A DNA stretch of 64,000 nucleotides from Gracilaria gracilis. Taxonomy: Eukaryota; Rhodophyta; Florideophyceae; Gracilariales; Gracilariaceae. Positions 51,274 through 63,707 of this stretch are shown here, in pieces. Position 1 is the first letter of the stretch, and every line of letters starts with the position of its first letter. The notes below the pieces were generated by a model. The model was not told the DNA's origin. It made no database searches and was given only the letters and a program-made list of their open reading frames with translations. The position numbers and the translations under genes are program-made. The stretch covers positions 434,001 to 498,000 of the forward strand of contig JARGSG010000030.1 in the NCBI GenBank assembly GCA_030374805.1, given 5' to 3'.

Positions 51274-53397
51274 TGTACAAGAAGCAAGAAAGTTACTGAT
51301 GGAAAGAGGTGGCGGAGAGGGGAGGTAGGATGAGGGTAGAAGGAGGGGAGGTGCGATGAGGGTGGGAAGAAAAGAGAGTTGATGTATACGGAGAATGGCA
51401 GCAGATACGCAAACGGATGCGGGGAGCTTCGGGAACGAAAAACCCGTGGGGCAATGTCTGGCTGCGATGCTCGCACCTCTCGCGCGTCGTTTGGGGCTCA
51501 TGCTGCACAGCCGCAGCTCAGCGCTGCCGGATTCATCCTCGTTGAAGAAAAAATCTGCGCCCGTTTCGGCAAAAGATCTGCGTCAAACAACGACGCCACG
51601 GATAGCTTGAAAGTGCGCAACGTGGAAACCGTGTACACGGGTAATCGAAGATACAGCTGTTCGTGGACGAGGCGCCGCTTGGGCTGCCGCATGCGACTCT
51701 TCAAAGCGCCACCGGTTTTCGTGCCCCATGTTCAACTCGAACGTTGCCAGGCAGGCTAAATATGAAGATTCATGGGGAATGGCGACCTTAGCTGAAAGTG
51801 TGTTGGAGCTACGTGCGCTTTCGGAAAGAGTTGGTTGATCTCGATTGCTAATGTACCGCACAATCTTGGTACGAGTGAAAGCATGAGAAAGATCTCGTAG
51901 ACAATCATGTTATCTCGATTCCGACGAGTCCCAGCAGTCAAAAGGTCTGAAAACGAGTTGTTCGAGTGATTCTACGCTGCGACATAGTATGTTCAAAGTA
52001 CAGTACCTTGATAGCTTGCTTCAGTCCTTGACTCAAGCCTATGCTATACACTGGTTTTCTAACGCCATCACATCGCTCTGCTGTTCTCTCAGACAGAGTA
52101 ATCTCCATAAGGAAGGAGCCAAGCCTGCTCAATAGATGGCTATCGTGACCGCCACTATTGCTAAAATTGCTTTTCAAATTGTTCTCATATCGTTGGCATT
52201 CGCGTCATGACGCGCAGCTTCAATGTACGGGGCGAACTTTCCCTTCTCAACTTGCATTCTACGGCAAGTTCTAGCGAACCCAACGTGAAGGGATTATGAT
52301 CACCATTATCTGATACGTCTGGACGCGCTCCATATAGATACTGTATCGTCGAATGATACACGACTGGGACAGTATGATTCGGGAAATACCTTCCGAGTTG
52401 TGACCTTCAATTAGACCTTTCAGTCGCCGTCATAAATGGTCATGACCAGTGGTCACAGCATACGCAACTATTTTCGGTAGCGATCGTTTTGCACTTGTAG
52501 AAATATGAAATCCCGTCGTGAACAACCTCTCTTCCGTTGCCACTTGATCGCCATACAGCTGCACGTCACGTCAGTCACGGATCACCTCTCCATCATTGTA
52601 ATGTTGACGTGTACCTGCAACGAGCTGGACCACCCCAACCGCACCAATAATCCATGACTTCGAAGGTCAATGAACAATGCTGTGTGACTGTGCCTGTCGA
52701 TCATGGAGACCAATTTGAGAAGCTGACCGCAGACAAGGAAAACATTCTTATCGATAAGCGACGTTTAGTAGTTACAGCTGAAGCGTGAGAGGGATCATCC
52801 CGTTGACGGGCGCAATGCATGAATCGTGGCGAGATATACCAGCCGGGTGCGAATATATGGCGAAAGAGTTCTTCCTCTATATCCTCAAACTAGATAGCAG
52901 AATGAACTTTATATGTGTACCAACCTACCGTCTAGCAGATTCCGACGCCTGGCGTTTACTCCCTGTCATGCTTCAGGACAATTGCGTTACGCTTTTGCAG
53001 CCAAAAGGCTGAACTCACCACTCGTGATTATCAACACGCACAACAATTAAGGCCTCAAAAGTTCAGCAGTGACTTTCGGCGAGCCTTTATTACTCACAAT
53101 CACTCTCGAGCACATAACTTGTTCACCTGGGAGTTACGGAAAATACACATTTTGTTTAGGATTGGACTCACTATGCAGAAGTGAATTGAAGGCCACGCAC
53201 AAAAGTAGATAGCACTAATAAAACAAAGATAAAAATGATTTAAAAGACATAGATAAAACTTAAACAGAAACCAACATCCCATTCTACGCAAAACAGAAGC
53301 AACGTTTTGTAATCAGCTCACTTGGATACGTACAATATTGCTTGACGAGTGTAACGGTTGTCAGGTGCTTTGAGATCAACATGAAGTATGCTCGTTC
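51274..53397. other. no recognised gene
   Basis: The first 250 bases are the purine-rich (on the plus strand) upstream region of the light-harvesting gene and presumably hold its promoter. The rest contains only short frames without recognisable similarity. Confidence 0.4.
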
Positions 53398-56006
53398 CAG
53401 GCCCGTACATATGACTAACTAAGTGCAAAAAGCGTCAGGCCTACTAGACTAACTAGAGCCACAAGTCAGAATAAGTCATTGGATGTACACATACGCCACG
53501 TTTGACACATTACACACGTTTGTAGGTTTTCAACTGTAATCGTCGGTCAGAAGAACAACATGTTGTCAATAGTGATCAACGACCGTCTACAAGTCAACTC
53601 CATCCCCACTAACGATGTCTCCCACACAAGAAGCGACTACATCGTCCGCTGCGCTTGCTGATACGGCAGTAATCGCCAGGCAAGCTGCTCAACAGCACAG
53701 AAAAAGAAAACCAGGCAATGAAAGAGAATCTAGCACAAAAAGCTCTATTTGAAACACACTTGCAGCCAATATTATGAAAGACATTAACAAACCTCAGTTT
53801 TAGTGTTGCGTTTGCGGTCTTATTTGGCGTGTGAACAAATCATACTCGAACAGTAAAATTGTCCTCCACCACAAGTCACATCACGCAAGCATCTCTAAGA
53901 AGGTTCAACAGTTGATTAAGTCCAATGGAAACAAGATTACAATATAATCATTGGTTACCAAGAAACGTGAAAGATCAAATAATATAGCGCCTCATTTCTT
54001 ATTTTCACAATTCCAAGCACCTCAAACGGACACAAAAATTTCAAACGTTTCTGCCAAACTTCCCAATCTAGTTGCGCTCATTTTATTTTCATGTATAGCA
54101 TAATTTTTACTCTCTGAAATCGCGACCCTAAAGTTTAAGGGTTTTGTAAACATTCTTGGCCGGAGATTGCAATTTTGTAACAAGCGAATATTGGAATCTG
54201 TTTTGCTGCCCACGTACAACGCGGTTTGCAAGGTCATGAGAAAAAGAATCGGAAAAGCCAAAACTGAGCCACTGACTTTCGGTGGATGGAGCGCAGCCTT
54301 GGTAGCTCATATAATTGATCTAACATGGTATTATATTGACAGCAACTGGCGTCTTTGTTCTATTCCGGTTACAACATTGAACCTAGGAAACCTACCTAAA
54401 AACGCTGAACAGCTCTGTGATGTACTACGTGCAATTGTATTTTCTAGTTTAATTGTAAGATCAGATAAGGTTTGCATTTCTACAGTGACTACGGATAATG
54501 AGGCTGCGACAGCGAAAGCAGTTGATTTGTTTACAAATTATGTAAGATCAGTGCGGTGCGTGTGTCACACAATTGCATTAATGGTGAATGACGTTTTTCA
54601 AAATGGAACAACATGGGAGAACTACATGCAACACGTTAATTAGGTTACATCCTATTTCAATCACCACCCTAAGGCTACAATGTTGCTTCGTGAGAAGCAG
54701 ATAAATGAAGAAATTACAGCCGATCAAATTCAAAGATTGAAGCATTACGTACCTACCAGATGGCACTCACCGCTTGCCGCATTGATAATATATCTCACGA
54801 GAGCAGAAAACATACGTGAAGTATCACACGAACTTGACATTACAGCTTCTGACATTCTCTACCTCACGTCCGAACAGACAAGTTGTTTGGTAGAAATAGT
54901 CGTTATTCTGAGAGAGATTAGGCGTATCGCACGCCAACTGGAGGCTGACAGGTCTGTTACAATGTCTAGGGCACCTCGCGTGCTTCTGGAACTCTATGAA
55001 ACCCTCAAAAGTATGTCTGGGGATATGCTGTCAAACACCATTGCATTTCACCACTCCGACGTAGAGGAAGCCCCTTCAAACTATTTGATGTCCGAATAAA
55101 ATGCACAACTGTGCATAAAAAGCATCGCCACCGCCGACAAAGCAAGAGACCATGCTCGCGAGATTCGGCTTGTGAAGCCGGCAGCCCGGGATATGTGTCG
55201 CAAACTTAGTGCTTCGCTTTCCACCCGGCTTGGAGTCCTTTGGAATCCTGTTGAGCGCAGTGCTATACTATGGGACCCCAGTCTGGAAGAAAATGTTTCT
55301 TTTTTCTCTGCAAGCACTTCTACATATGCACGTGGGCGCCGCGTTCTATTGTTTCACCTGGCTGCGCTACTCCACATCAATGAATGTGAACTGGAGTTTT
55401 TGGGTACTACAGAACACGATCGTGAATGCTACTTTAAACTTCTTTACAAGGCGCTTGTGCGGGAGATGAAACTCTTGGATGAATGTTCTGGATTTTCTGC
55501 AACCGCTTTAGAAACGCTTACGGAGCTTTTTCAATGCAACATGCGCAAAATATTGAAGGAGCAAGGCCGAAGAGAGGTCAGCGAAGCATTAGCGTCTTCG
55601 TGAAACGCTAACGAGAGCCCAGGTTTAGTCAGCGCTGTTCCTTTCAATACTGTTGCACGTGCTTTGTTAGCCTCCCAGGCGTCGTCTGCCGCTCCTGAGC
55701 GTCTTTTCAGTAATATAGGAAGAAGTGAAGGGCACCAATATCAGTCTTTATTGAGCAGCACTACAGAAATGTGTGAAACAATCTGAGTGTTTGTCCGAAA
55801 TGAGCTTCGCTCATCCAATGGAGTTCAAAACGGTTTACTACACGTTAAAGGAGAAGCGTTCATAAAAGTGTCACGCAATATTGCTTCTATGGTGTGTCAT
55901 GATAGCGAGGATGTTTCCGATGACTAGATCTGACTACGTACGGGGTTTTCGGCCTTGCTAATGACTACAGGAATGGAGAGATTAGTTAGTCACACGTACG
56001 CCCCTG
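53398..56006 (+). mobile_element. hAT transposon, copy 1, decayed
   Basis: The left end CAGGCCCGTACATATGACTA starts at 53398; the right end, read as reverse complement, is CAGGGGCGTACGTGTGACTA. These match the ends of the hAT element at 57222-59919. Flanking 8-mers GCTCGTTC (53390-53397) and GCTCGGCC (56007-56014) agree at six of eight positions, like a hAT target duplication that has since drifted. The 2609-bp body carries remnants of one transposase on the plus strand. Confidence 0.75.
53614..55926 (+). pseudogene. hAT transposase of copy 1, several stops and shifts
   Basis: Parts in order: a BED-type zinc finger near 53810-53900 (CCVCGLIWRVNKSYSNSK then HHKSHH), the catalytic region from about 54167 (GGWSAALVAHIIDLTWYYID, STVTTDNEAATAKAVDLF, VRCVCHTIALMVNDVF), a middle part (TRWHSPLAALIIYLTRAENI) and the dimerisation part near 55660-55800 (SQASSAAPERLFSNIGRSEG). 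Stops occur after the finger, at HVN*VTSYF (about 54641, where copy 2 has lysine), at 55097 and within the dimerisation part (CETI*VFVRNEL). It is about half identical to copy 2 by eye. It is not functional. Confidence 0.75.
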
Positions 56007-57221
56007 GCTCGGCCATCCGAAAAGTCCAATATTTGTTTCTTTGGAATATGCGCTTTCTTCAAGAGAGAAAACTACCTTTAGATTCGATCTGTAGATAGCT
56101 CTCCTGCCGCCTCGGAGTCAGGGGCGGCTGACCACAGTAAAGAAGAAGAAGATGCAATTCAACCTCCAACCGCAAATCAATACGACAACAAGACTTAACC
56201 ACTTCCTTTGCAGGTAATCTAATATTTCTGAGAGAACGCTGAAATCCTAAAATTTTAGGGTGATATCCTTTCATCCGATCAAATTTTCTTGTCAACCAAA
56301 CCTTGTGCGCATGCTTGATATCGGTCATTGGAGCGGGCCAGCTAACAATAAGTTCGGAAATGTACCCATAGTCCACAACATGGCTTTTAATATTTTCAGA
56401 CATTACTCCAGACGGCGATGTGATCGCAAGAGTCCCACATTCGATAGTAATGTCCTCATCCTCTCACAAAAATTTTAAAACCAACGGATGAAACTTGCCC
56501 GGTTTTCGGAGATCCTTATTCACATGAAACCCTGCGCTACGATACGCTGCCGCGTCTTGAAAATTGCCCACTTGAGTGTAAATCTATTTTCCTTTCAGAC
56601 CAAAAAAAAATTGTTTCGAGGGTTCCTGATGGCCGGCTGCGAATCTACGCACCTTAGATACTTTTAACTTGCTTCCCTAGAACCTCCACTTCTATTTAAC
56701 TGTCCTCCTCTTATATCGCACCAAAATGTTTTAAATGTTCCTTCAGAAAACGCGCCATTTTCACCAATTTTCCCATCATGCCAATCACTCGAACTCATCT
56801 TTTTCAGCACAACTCTTGACGCGATGGGATTTCTCATATAGTTCCAACCAAAATTATATATATTATTGCTCAAGGTTTATTCTTCGAAGTGAAGCAAAAA
56901 GTAGAATAAACACTCTCGTAGACTCCAACTTGTTCTCAAAAAAAGTTCAATGACCCTCAGTTTCAGTTTTGCCGCCAATGTTGCTGACACAGAAAGACCA
57001 TGCTTTTTCAAACCAAAACTATCAAAAAAAGCAGTAGTGAGGTCTGCCATGTCAGTTTTAGAGCACTTAGCGTCCATCAATTACGCTAGTATGAATAACA
57101 GGTGCTGCAGTCACCACGAAAATTATAATCGTCGATAAATCCACTAAAAATCCACTAAAAATCCACCTTTATATGCATGCAAACATGTAATGCAATATTT
57201 AAACAAAACGTGGTTTGTTCC
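56007..57221. other. spacer between two hAT copies; possible retroelement scrap
   Basis: On the minus strand at 56403-56059 a 114-residue frame contains SELIVSWPAPMTDIKHAHKV then KFDRMKGYHPKI. The pattern D..HAHK+.......+KG is like a segment seen before integrase in some LTR elements of protists, so this may be a small fossil scrap; I am not sure. The rest is without recognisable features. Confidence 0.25.
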
Positions 57222-59919
57222 CAGGGGCGTATTTGTGACTACGATTTTCCTGATCCTCAGAGTCAGTAGTCATCCGTAATTCACCGCAAGTCAGTTATAT
57301 GTAGTCAATTCCAGTCATCTTCCAACTTAGTAGATCTCCTCTGCAATAGAGTAAACAACACGTCTAAACGCTACTGACTTTGGGTGCAAGAGCCCATTTT
57401 GCGGCAAACGCATGTCCTTCAGTTCATTACCAACATACGCCCTTACGAGCTCCGTTATCTCCAAGGTGCTGGAGAGCAAAGGTTGCGACTGATTTCCCTC
57501 CGCACGACCAAGATCGCTAAACAGGCGTTCAGCAGGTGAGAAGGAGGCCTGCAATGACAGCGCCGCGCGTGCTATGGTGGTGAAAGGCATAAGACTAATA
57601 AAGCCAGTGTGAGTATTATCATTCTTCCAGAAAGAAAACGCTGCTGAGGGCTCCTTCCGCCCTGTTTCGGCAAGAGAATCAACCATTACACGATGGAAAC
57701 GATCGAACACTACCTCCAGGTCTTGAAAAGGCAAACTAACTGAACTTTCAGGCTGTGCGGCTTCCGGCACCACTGCACTGTACAGAACAATCATGTAGCT
57801 CTCTTTAACAGCTTCAGTACCTTCTATTAAAGTCCAAAGAACACTCGTTAACATCCAAGATAGCCGCAATATGAAATAACAGAACACGCTTCGGTAACCG
57901 CAGCGAGCGTTCTGGCTCTCTGTCGTAATCAACAGAAGGACCCCACAGTGCAGCTTCCACATCTACTTTCCTCCAAATGTCACCCAATCGTTATTGAATA
58001 CGGTCCGCTAGTCGTGTAGCTAGCGCTTTAGCATGTCATTTCTGCAGACGCACCTTGCGCGCCTCATCTTGTTCCTGGTCTGAACGGGCTAAGCTTGAAG
58101 GCGTCGGTAAATCCCGTGGCGTAGGAAACGCCTCATCATCGTCTAAAAATGCTGTAGAAGGAGAACGCAAAGTTCCGTCGGAGTCTCCCGGCAGCATTTC
58201 ACCGGAAATGATCATCAACGTCTCGTGTAGTTCTCGAAGTAGTCGGGGTGCACGCGACATTTTCACCTTTCGCTCGGCTTTTAACTGCCTAGCAACACGT
58301 CGCACCTCAGCAAGAACTGTAATGAACTCGGCCATAACATCTTGTCGTTCGCCTGATAGTCTTGGGAGGTCATACGCAGAGAGATTTAAATCTCGCGCGA
58401 CTGCACCAATGGTCTGTATGCGCGTTAGGTACACGGACATTGCTGCCAGCCGCGAGTGCCAACGAGTGGGTATGTCGTGCCTCAACCTTTGAATGCGGTC
58501 GGTCGTGACACCTTCTTGTATCTGCTTCTGTGCCAATAACTGCGCTGCCTTCTGATGATTATTAAAGTAGATGGTCACCTTGTTGGCGTGCTCCATATAA
58601 TTCTTCCATACCGTGCCGCCTTCAAACACATCACTCACACAAAGTGCCAGCGTGTGCACAACACATCTTACAGACCCTACAAAGTTCGTTAGTAGATCAA
58701 CGGCCAGTGCAGTCGTCGCCTCATTTTCACTCGTCGCCGAGAATACACGAATACTCTCTGCCCCAACGATAGGATTCTCCTCTAATACTTTCTCCATTAT
58801 AACACGCATTTGCTCTCCCTCTTCTTAGATGTGCCCATGTTCAATGTAGCGATTGGAATACAACGCATGTTCCAATTCTTATCAATGAAATACCATGTCA
58901 TTCTTAAAATAGGAGCTCCGAGAGCAGCGCTCCATCCATCAACCGTCATGCATCCCGTCCTAGCATGTACCACAGACCGACGCAATATTTGGCACACCGC
59001 AGTGTAGACCTCAAATAATACCGTATCAATTTCATACTTGCTTGAAAACTGCACACGACCACCAAATATATCCACCAACCCCTGTAGTAGAGCGGAAAAA
59101 ACACGCGTAAACGGCGTTTCTGTTGCGCAAGCGAACACAGCCAAAGCAACTGCTTGAACCCTGCTGTTTGGAATGGTACGGAGGTGACTTGGCTGCCTTT
59201 TCGTAGATTCGATGTCAGTTGAAGAGGACTTCATTGGAAAAAACCGAGAAATGCTGTTGGTTTTTTGGGTTTGTATCAAACGCTTTTTTCACGGGTGATT
59301 CCAATTTCAATTACTTTTCCAGTTGCGTTTTTCTGATTGAGTGCAACCAGTTTGTGGTAGAGGGCTTGATAGGTATTGCGGTAGTGTTCTATAATGTTGC
59401 TGGTTGAGACGTTTTTGTTTAAAGACCTCGATGCCTTACAGACCTTACAAACAAAAGTAAACGAAGTGTCACTGCCCTCGACAGAGGCGGCAAGTGTACT
59501 CCATAAAGATGTTTTTGTGCTGGAACCTCGACCATTGGCTTTGGTTTGACGCCGCTTCGGTTGCTCTTTGTGCTGGTTCATAAGACACTGAGCTGTGATT
59601 TCGGTGGTACTGATTTCTGGGGTGTCAGGAACATTTCAATTGCTACGAGTATCAGCCATGCTGCCCAGATCCTTTGTTGCCTTGATTGGGGGAGAGACGG
59701 TTTTTGACCGCTCTCCAGTTTGAGCGATCAAATGTCATTAGCATCGCGTGAGCGAAGGCGCGCTAGGAATGTACACTATGTCTACAGTGTTACACGCGTA
59801 CACAGGCTTACGTGTAATAGCTGTGCACCTATGACTTGACTTTAACTTCCCATATGTAATCAGTCAGTCAAAAGTCACCAGAAATGAACTGTAGTCAGTC
59901 AGTTACAAATACGGGCCTG
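57222..59919 (-). mobile_element. hAT transposon, copy 2, with exact ends
   Basis: The left end CAGGGGCGTATTTGTGACTA starts at 57222. The right end, read as reverse complement, is CAGGCCCGTATTTGTAACTG and finishes at 59919. An exact 8-bp target duplication TTTGTTCC flanks both (57214-57221 and 59920-59927), as expected for hAT. The element is 2698 bp with one transposase gene on the minus strand. It is the opposite way round to copy 1, with 1.2 kb between them. Confidence 0.88.
57327..59581 (-). pseudogene. hAT transposase of copy 2, frame-shifted
   Basis: On the minus strand: start MNQHKEQPKRRQTKANGRGS with a BED zinc finger (FVCKVCKASRSLNKN then IIEHYRNTYQALYH), the region DGWSAALGAPILRMTWYFID, then ATSENEATTALAVDLLTNFV, RCVVHTLALCVSDVF, PTRWHSRLAAMSVYLTRIQT, and the dimerisation part QASFSPAERLFSDLGRAEG then LVRAYVGNEL. 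These are the standard hAT blocks in order. The frame changes near 59276 and 58800, and stops occur between 58036 and 57962. It is in better state than copy 1 but not intact. The gene starts 340 bp inside one end. Confidence 0.82.
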
Positions 59920-60360
59920 TTTGTTCCCCAACCCATAGCACACATTAAAAAGCATAACAGATTGGCAATATCGTAACCGTTTCCAATCAACAGCAAATGC
60001 TGTTCTTTACACAACCACATACTTTAAGAACGCCATGAACTCTACCAAACGAATGAAAGTTCTTTCAATACATTTACATCCTTTTAACCGACACAGTCCT
60101 ATAAGTATACGTGTGTGGTTCTAAAAAGTTTCACCAAATTCATTGGCATGTAATGAGAAGCACAGATGTTTCCGGAAGCTTGCTCAGTCATGAAGAAAGT
60201 GTATTTTTACAATAAAAATGATTCTGAATTTGCAGGCGCGAGAGAATCAGGCCAAAATAAAAGACTAGAAGTCCTAGGGTCGTCTCCGAAAACCTTTGAG
60301 CTACTATCGGTCCACACACTATCATCAATTTTTTTCCTTTTCATTCGCTCTCCCATAGCC
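59920..60360. other. no recognised gene
   Basis: Between hAT copy 2 and the next transposase. No feature recognised; the ends of the following pogo-like element were searched for here and not found. Confidence 0.35.
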
Positions 60361-62023
60361 ATGGACGCCAGCCAGAACGACAGCTTTCTCAGTGTTGTCC
60401 AGCGAGCTTTGTTCGACCGCTTCAAGCCTGCATTGAGCTACGAAGAACTAGAGGTCAAGTACAATATTCCATCTTTCTGTCTGCGTCGTTGGTATCTCCC
60501 TTGGTTGAGCCGCCACGCCTCTGGCGATCCTCTGGGGTACACAGACATGATCATACCCATACGAACAAGAGGCCGTCCGTTAGCATTTTGGGAAGAAGAA
60601 GAGAAACTGCTTGTCGAAGCAGTTAAGTATTTTGTCTAGAATAATACGCTTTTGACGAAGCAAGGAATGCTTAACCTCGTTCAGCATTTTGTCCGTTCTC
60701 TTCCACGCTCCCTTCAGGAAGAGATCCGTTCTAAAGACTGTCGGCCATCTCTCTCTTGGCTCAACCTCCTCATTAATCGTCATAATCTCAGCTACCTTCC
60801 TGTTCGCATCATCTAAAAAGAGCGTGTGGAGGCCGTCACAGCCGAAAATGTCGCCAAATACATCGCGTTAGTGAAGACGACCATGGTTAAATATGGTATC
60901 AACGAGGCCAAGTTTGTTTTCAACGTCGACGAGTCCCGGTCCTCCATATCCAAAAACCTCGGCGGTAGCGTTCGCAAGGGCATTGGATCACGCAATTCTG
61001 TTCTGGTTCAGAAAGGAGTTCGCGTTCGAGGGCAGAGTGATCGTGTTACAATTATGCCAGTTGTTTCAGCTGATGGGGCGGCATACAAGACAGTCATAGT
61101 TTCTGGGGAAAGCAGGCTCACTACCGTCTCGTTGATGGCAGTATCCAAACTCTGCACAGCTTCTTAACGCCCTGCTACCTCTTCTAGCCCTAGAATCCAG
61201 GTATCGACAGCGCTATTTTCTTGGCTTAGGCACAGAAATTTGTGAGAGAAACAGCCGCCCTCTGCAGTGGAAACCAGAAGCTTCTGCTGGTCCTTGATGG
61301 TTATGCCGGACACATACAGTTCCAGACCTTGAAACTGTTGAAGGATAATGGCGTCATTGTCATTGCTTTGCCTTCTCATTGCACCCATGTTCTCCAGCCG
61401 CTCGACCTCTCTGTTTTTTCATCTTAAAAATCCCACTTGAAGAGAGACGTTCACAGGATTGCACGCCCTAAGAATGTCTTAGACGCTTTCTATGTTGCGG
61501 AATTTATAACAAACGCACTGTCCGAATCGCTAACGCCACGAGACATACGCAGTGGTTTCGAAAAGGGAGGACTGTGGGTGTTCACAGCCAATGGAACATC
61601 GGGAGCTCCATTGAATTCGATAAGTGACATGAAGTTCTCTTCGGAAACAGAGGGGTTAGATCTGGAGGAATTGATTGCCGAATTTAGCACGGCTGGGCGC
61701 TTTCTGATTGAACCGGAGCGTATAACCAGATCTGGAACTGTTCGAATCGATACTAGGCAAGGCTTGCATTTGACGTCTGATGTTGTTTTGCGCGCACTCT
61801 CCCGGCGTGCATTGAACTATCGCTCCGATGTTGAAACCGCTGGCGAGATATGCCATTTAATTGCACTAGCTCCTGGACACCAGTAGTTGTTCGAACATCT
61901 TCGCATGACGCGTAATCTGCGTCGCGATGCTCGTCGTCGTCGTGCGGCCATTGGTTCGTCTTATGTTTCCATTGAAGAGATCACGGAAGCTGTGGATGTT
62001 AACGCACCCCGCAATGTCTTGTA
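60361..62023 (+). pseudogene. pogo-like DDE transposase, broken
   Basis: Starts MDASQNDSFLSVVQRALFDR with a helix-turn-helix (YEELEVKYNIPSFCLRRWYL). Catalytic parts: FVFNVDESRSSISKNLGG (about 60915), LLLVLDGYAGHIQFQTLKLL (about 61275) and THVLQPLDLSVFSS (about 61385). The gap between the last two aspartates is 35 residues, as in the intact element at 30.3 kb, not 31 as in Tigger. A DIRSGFEKGGLWVF block follows, then a helical tail to about 62023. Stops lie at about 60637, 60818, 61424 and 61884 and a frame change lies near 61165. It is therefore a dead relative of the intact pogo-like element. Confidence 0.75.
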
Positions 62024-62730
62024 GTTTGTTCTCTGGCTGTAGAAAAGAACCTCTTCGGGTTTCATCGACCGTGCTTAAGGTCGGATAACCAATAAATTGA
62101 ATGAATCTATAATGCTAGGTTCTATGAGCTCGTGTGTGGCACGAGTTACTGTTTAAAATGTATTTCCTTTTTGATGATGTTTGACGTGGTGCATTCTATT
62201 GTAAGTATCTTTTGATTTATTTTTCAAACTTGTCCAATACTTTATGGTTCAGAAGAGGATACTTGTAGCCTTTCAGAGAGATACAGGTCCAGCAAATTAG
62301 AATTTGCGTTGGGAAGATATGGTCAATCACATTAGACGAACGATGATCAGTGGACAAAAATTACAAACTAGAAAAAGGACAGTTAGAGGTTCTCAACAGA
62401 ACCTCCACTTCAGGGAGGAGGTTCTCCAGATCCCCCGCAACCATTTCCAACCCGCCAAGTTGTCGGAGCACCCATTTCAAAGATCCTTATTGGCCTGGTC
62501 TTATCCCGTGACAAACACCCCACCTCCAGCTTGGTGAAAACTTCACCCCCGCGCATGTGCGACTCTCTCTCTCTTTGTGTTCTATCTTTGTGCGCGCTAT
62601 TTCAAATATCGTTTGGGTGGCGGAGCGCAACATTGATAGCCCTAGAGACCCTTCGGTTTCAACGAAGCGTAACATTTAGAGCCCTGAAGACTATTCGTTC
62701 TCAACTCTTATCCCCGTTTCCCGTATCAAA
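62024..62730. other. no recognised gene; small hairpin
   Basis: No gene seen. A purine/pyrimidine hairpin GAACCTCC...GGAGGTTC lies around 62398-62425, and a CTCTCTCTCT microsatellite is at about 62562-62575. Confidence 0.35.
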
Positions 62731-63707
62731 ATGATTACTGTTCGCGACGAACACGATCCGTCAGTACATTATCCACCACAAGACTTGCTAGACACAATGG
62801 TGTATATCTTCATCGATCCTTGTAATGGGGACTCCAGCGATGAGGTAGCCGACAATTTTTTGCCCCGCAGGTCATTGGAGGAGCTACAACGGGCTGATCA
62901 TTCTAACGAGAGTAATCTAACACAAAAAGGGCTGCAAAAGATCCGAGCTACGTTGAAATCTGTTTCTTGTTTTCTTCGTTCCGTCGCGGCAAAAACTTCG
63001 ATTGTTTTCGGTGAAACGGAGCTCAAAAATCTCCATGAGTTGAAAGGCTTTTGGTTTTATATAATCACGGAAAATATTAGTGCTGTAGACTCGAAAGGTC
63101 ATTTGGGACCTACATTGCAGTATTTCTCGAAGAAGAACGGATGGTTCTGTAACGTCATGTTGGATGCTGGCATAATGGAGCTCGAGCCAGGCAGGGTATA
63201 GTTCTCATAACAGCGGAAACGGGATGCTATTTGGGTGCAAATGCAAATGTGTCCGCTGGCGGGTCGTCTTAATCGAGAGTTGAGATACTGAAACGCTTTA
63301 CAAGTAGCTTCACCCGGAAACTATACATGAGTCCGACTGATATTCATACTTTTGTCGTTCCAATTCACATTAACAGCAATCAATGGGGCGCTTTTGTCGC
63401 TGAGCAGGTAGATGGCGAGAATTGACGTGTTTTTTGGGGTGATTTCTTGGGTACGGAGAGCCCTAATAAGTGTCGGGAGCTCATTACTGCAGTGATAGAC
63501 CACTCGCTTCCGGGAAAGAGAAAGTGGACTCACGAGACGCAGAACTACAAGCTGGATGTTCTAGGATATTGTGTGCAGAATGACTTGCATAGCTGCGGTG
63601 CGTACGTCATATCGATGATGTCCAAATTCGCTCGCACTCTTGGAGTCATGCCAAATCTCCGTTATATGCCCTGTCATGCCCCAGATCGTATGGAGCAGTA
63701 TAGATGA
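62731..63707 (+). pseudogene. Ulp1/C48-like cysteine protease gene, broken
   Basis: A 156-residue frame (62731-63201) with helical, unrecognised sequence (LQKIRATLKSVSCFLRSVAA) is followed by a region in other frames. The last frame ends at 63707 with LDVLGYCVQNDLHSCGAYVI. The Q-N-D-L-H-S-C-G run is the active-site block of Ulp1-type (C48) proteases, with the glutamine of the oxyanion hole and the catalytic cysteine. Upstream, PIHINSNQWGAFV and WGDFLG are fair matches to the His and Asp blocks. Such proteases remove SUMO-like tags and are also often carried by large DNA transposons. Stops and shifts separate the blocks. Which element it belongs to is unknown. Confidence 0.5.

Noticed and set aside
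53398-56014. Perfect target duplication for hAT copy 1
   Set aside because: The 8-mers GCTCGTTC and GCTCGGCC differ at two positions, so it is reported only as a drifted duplication.
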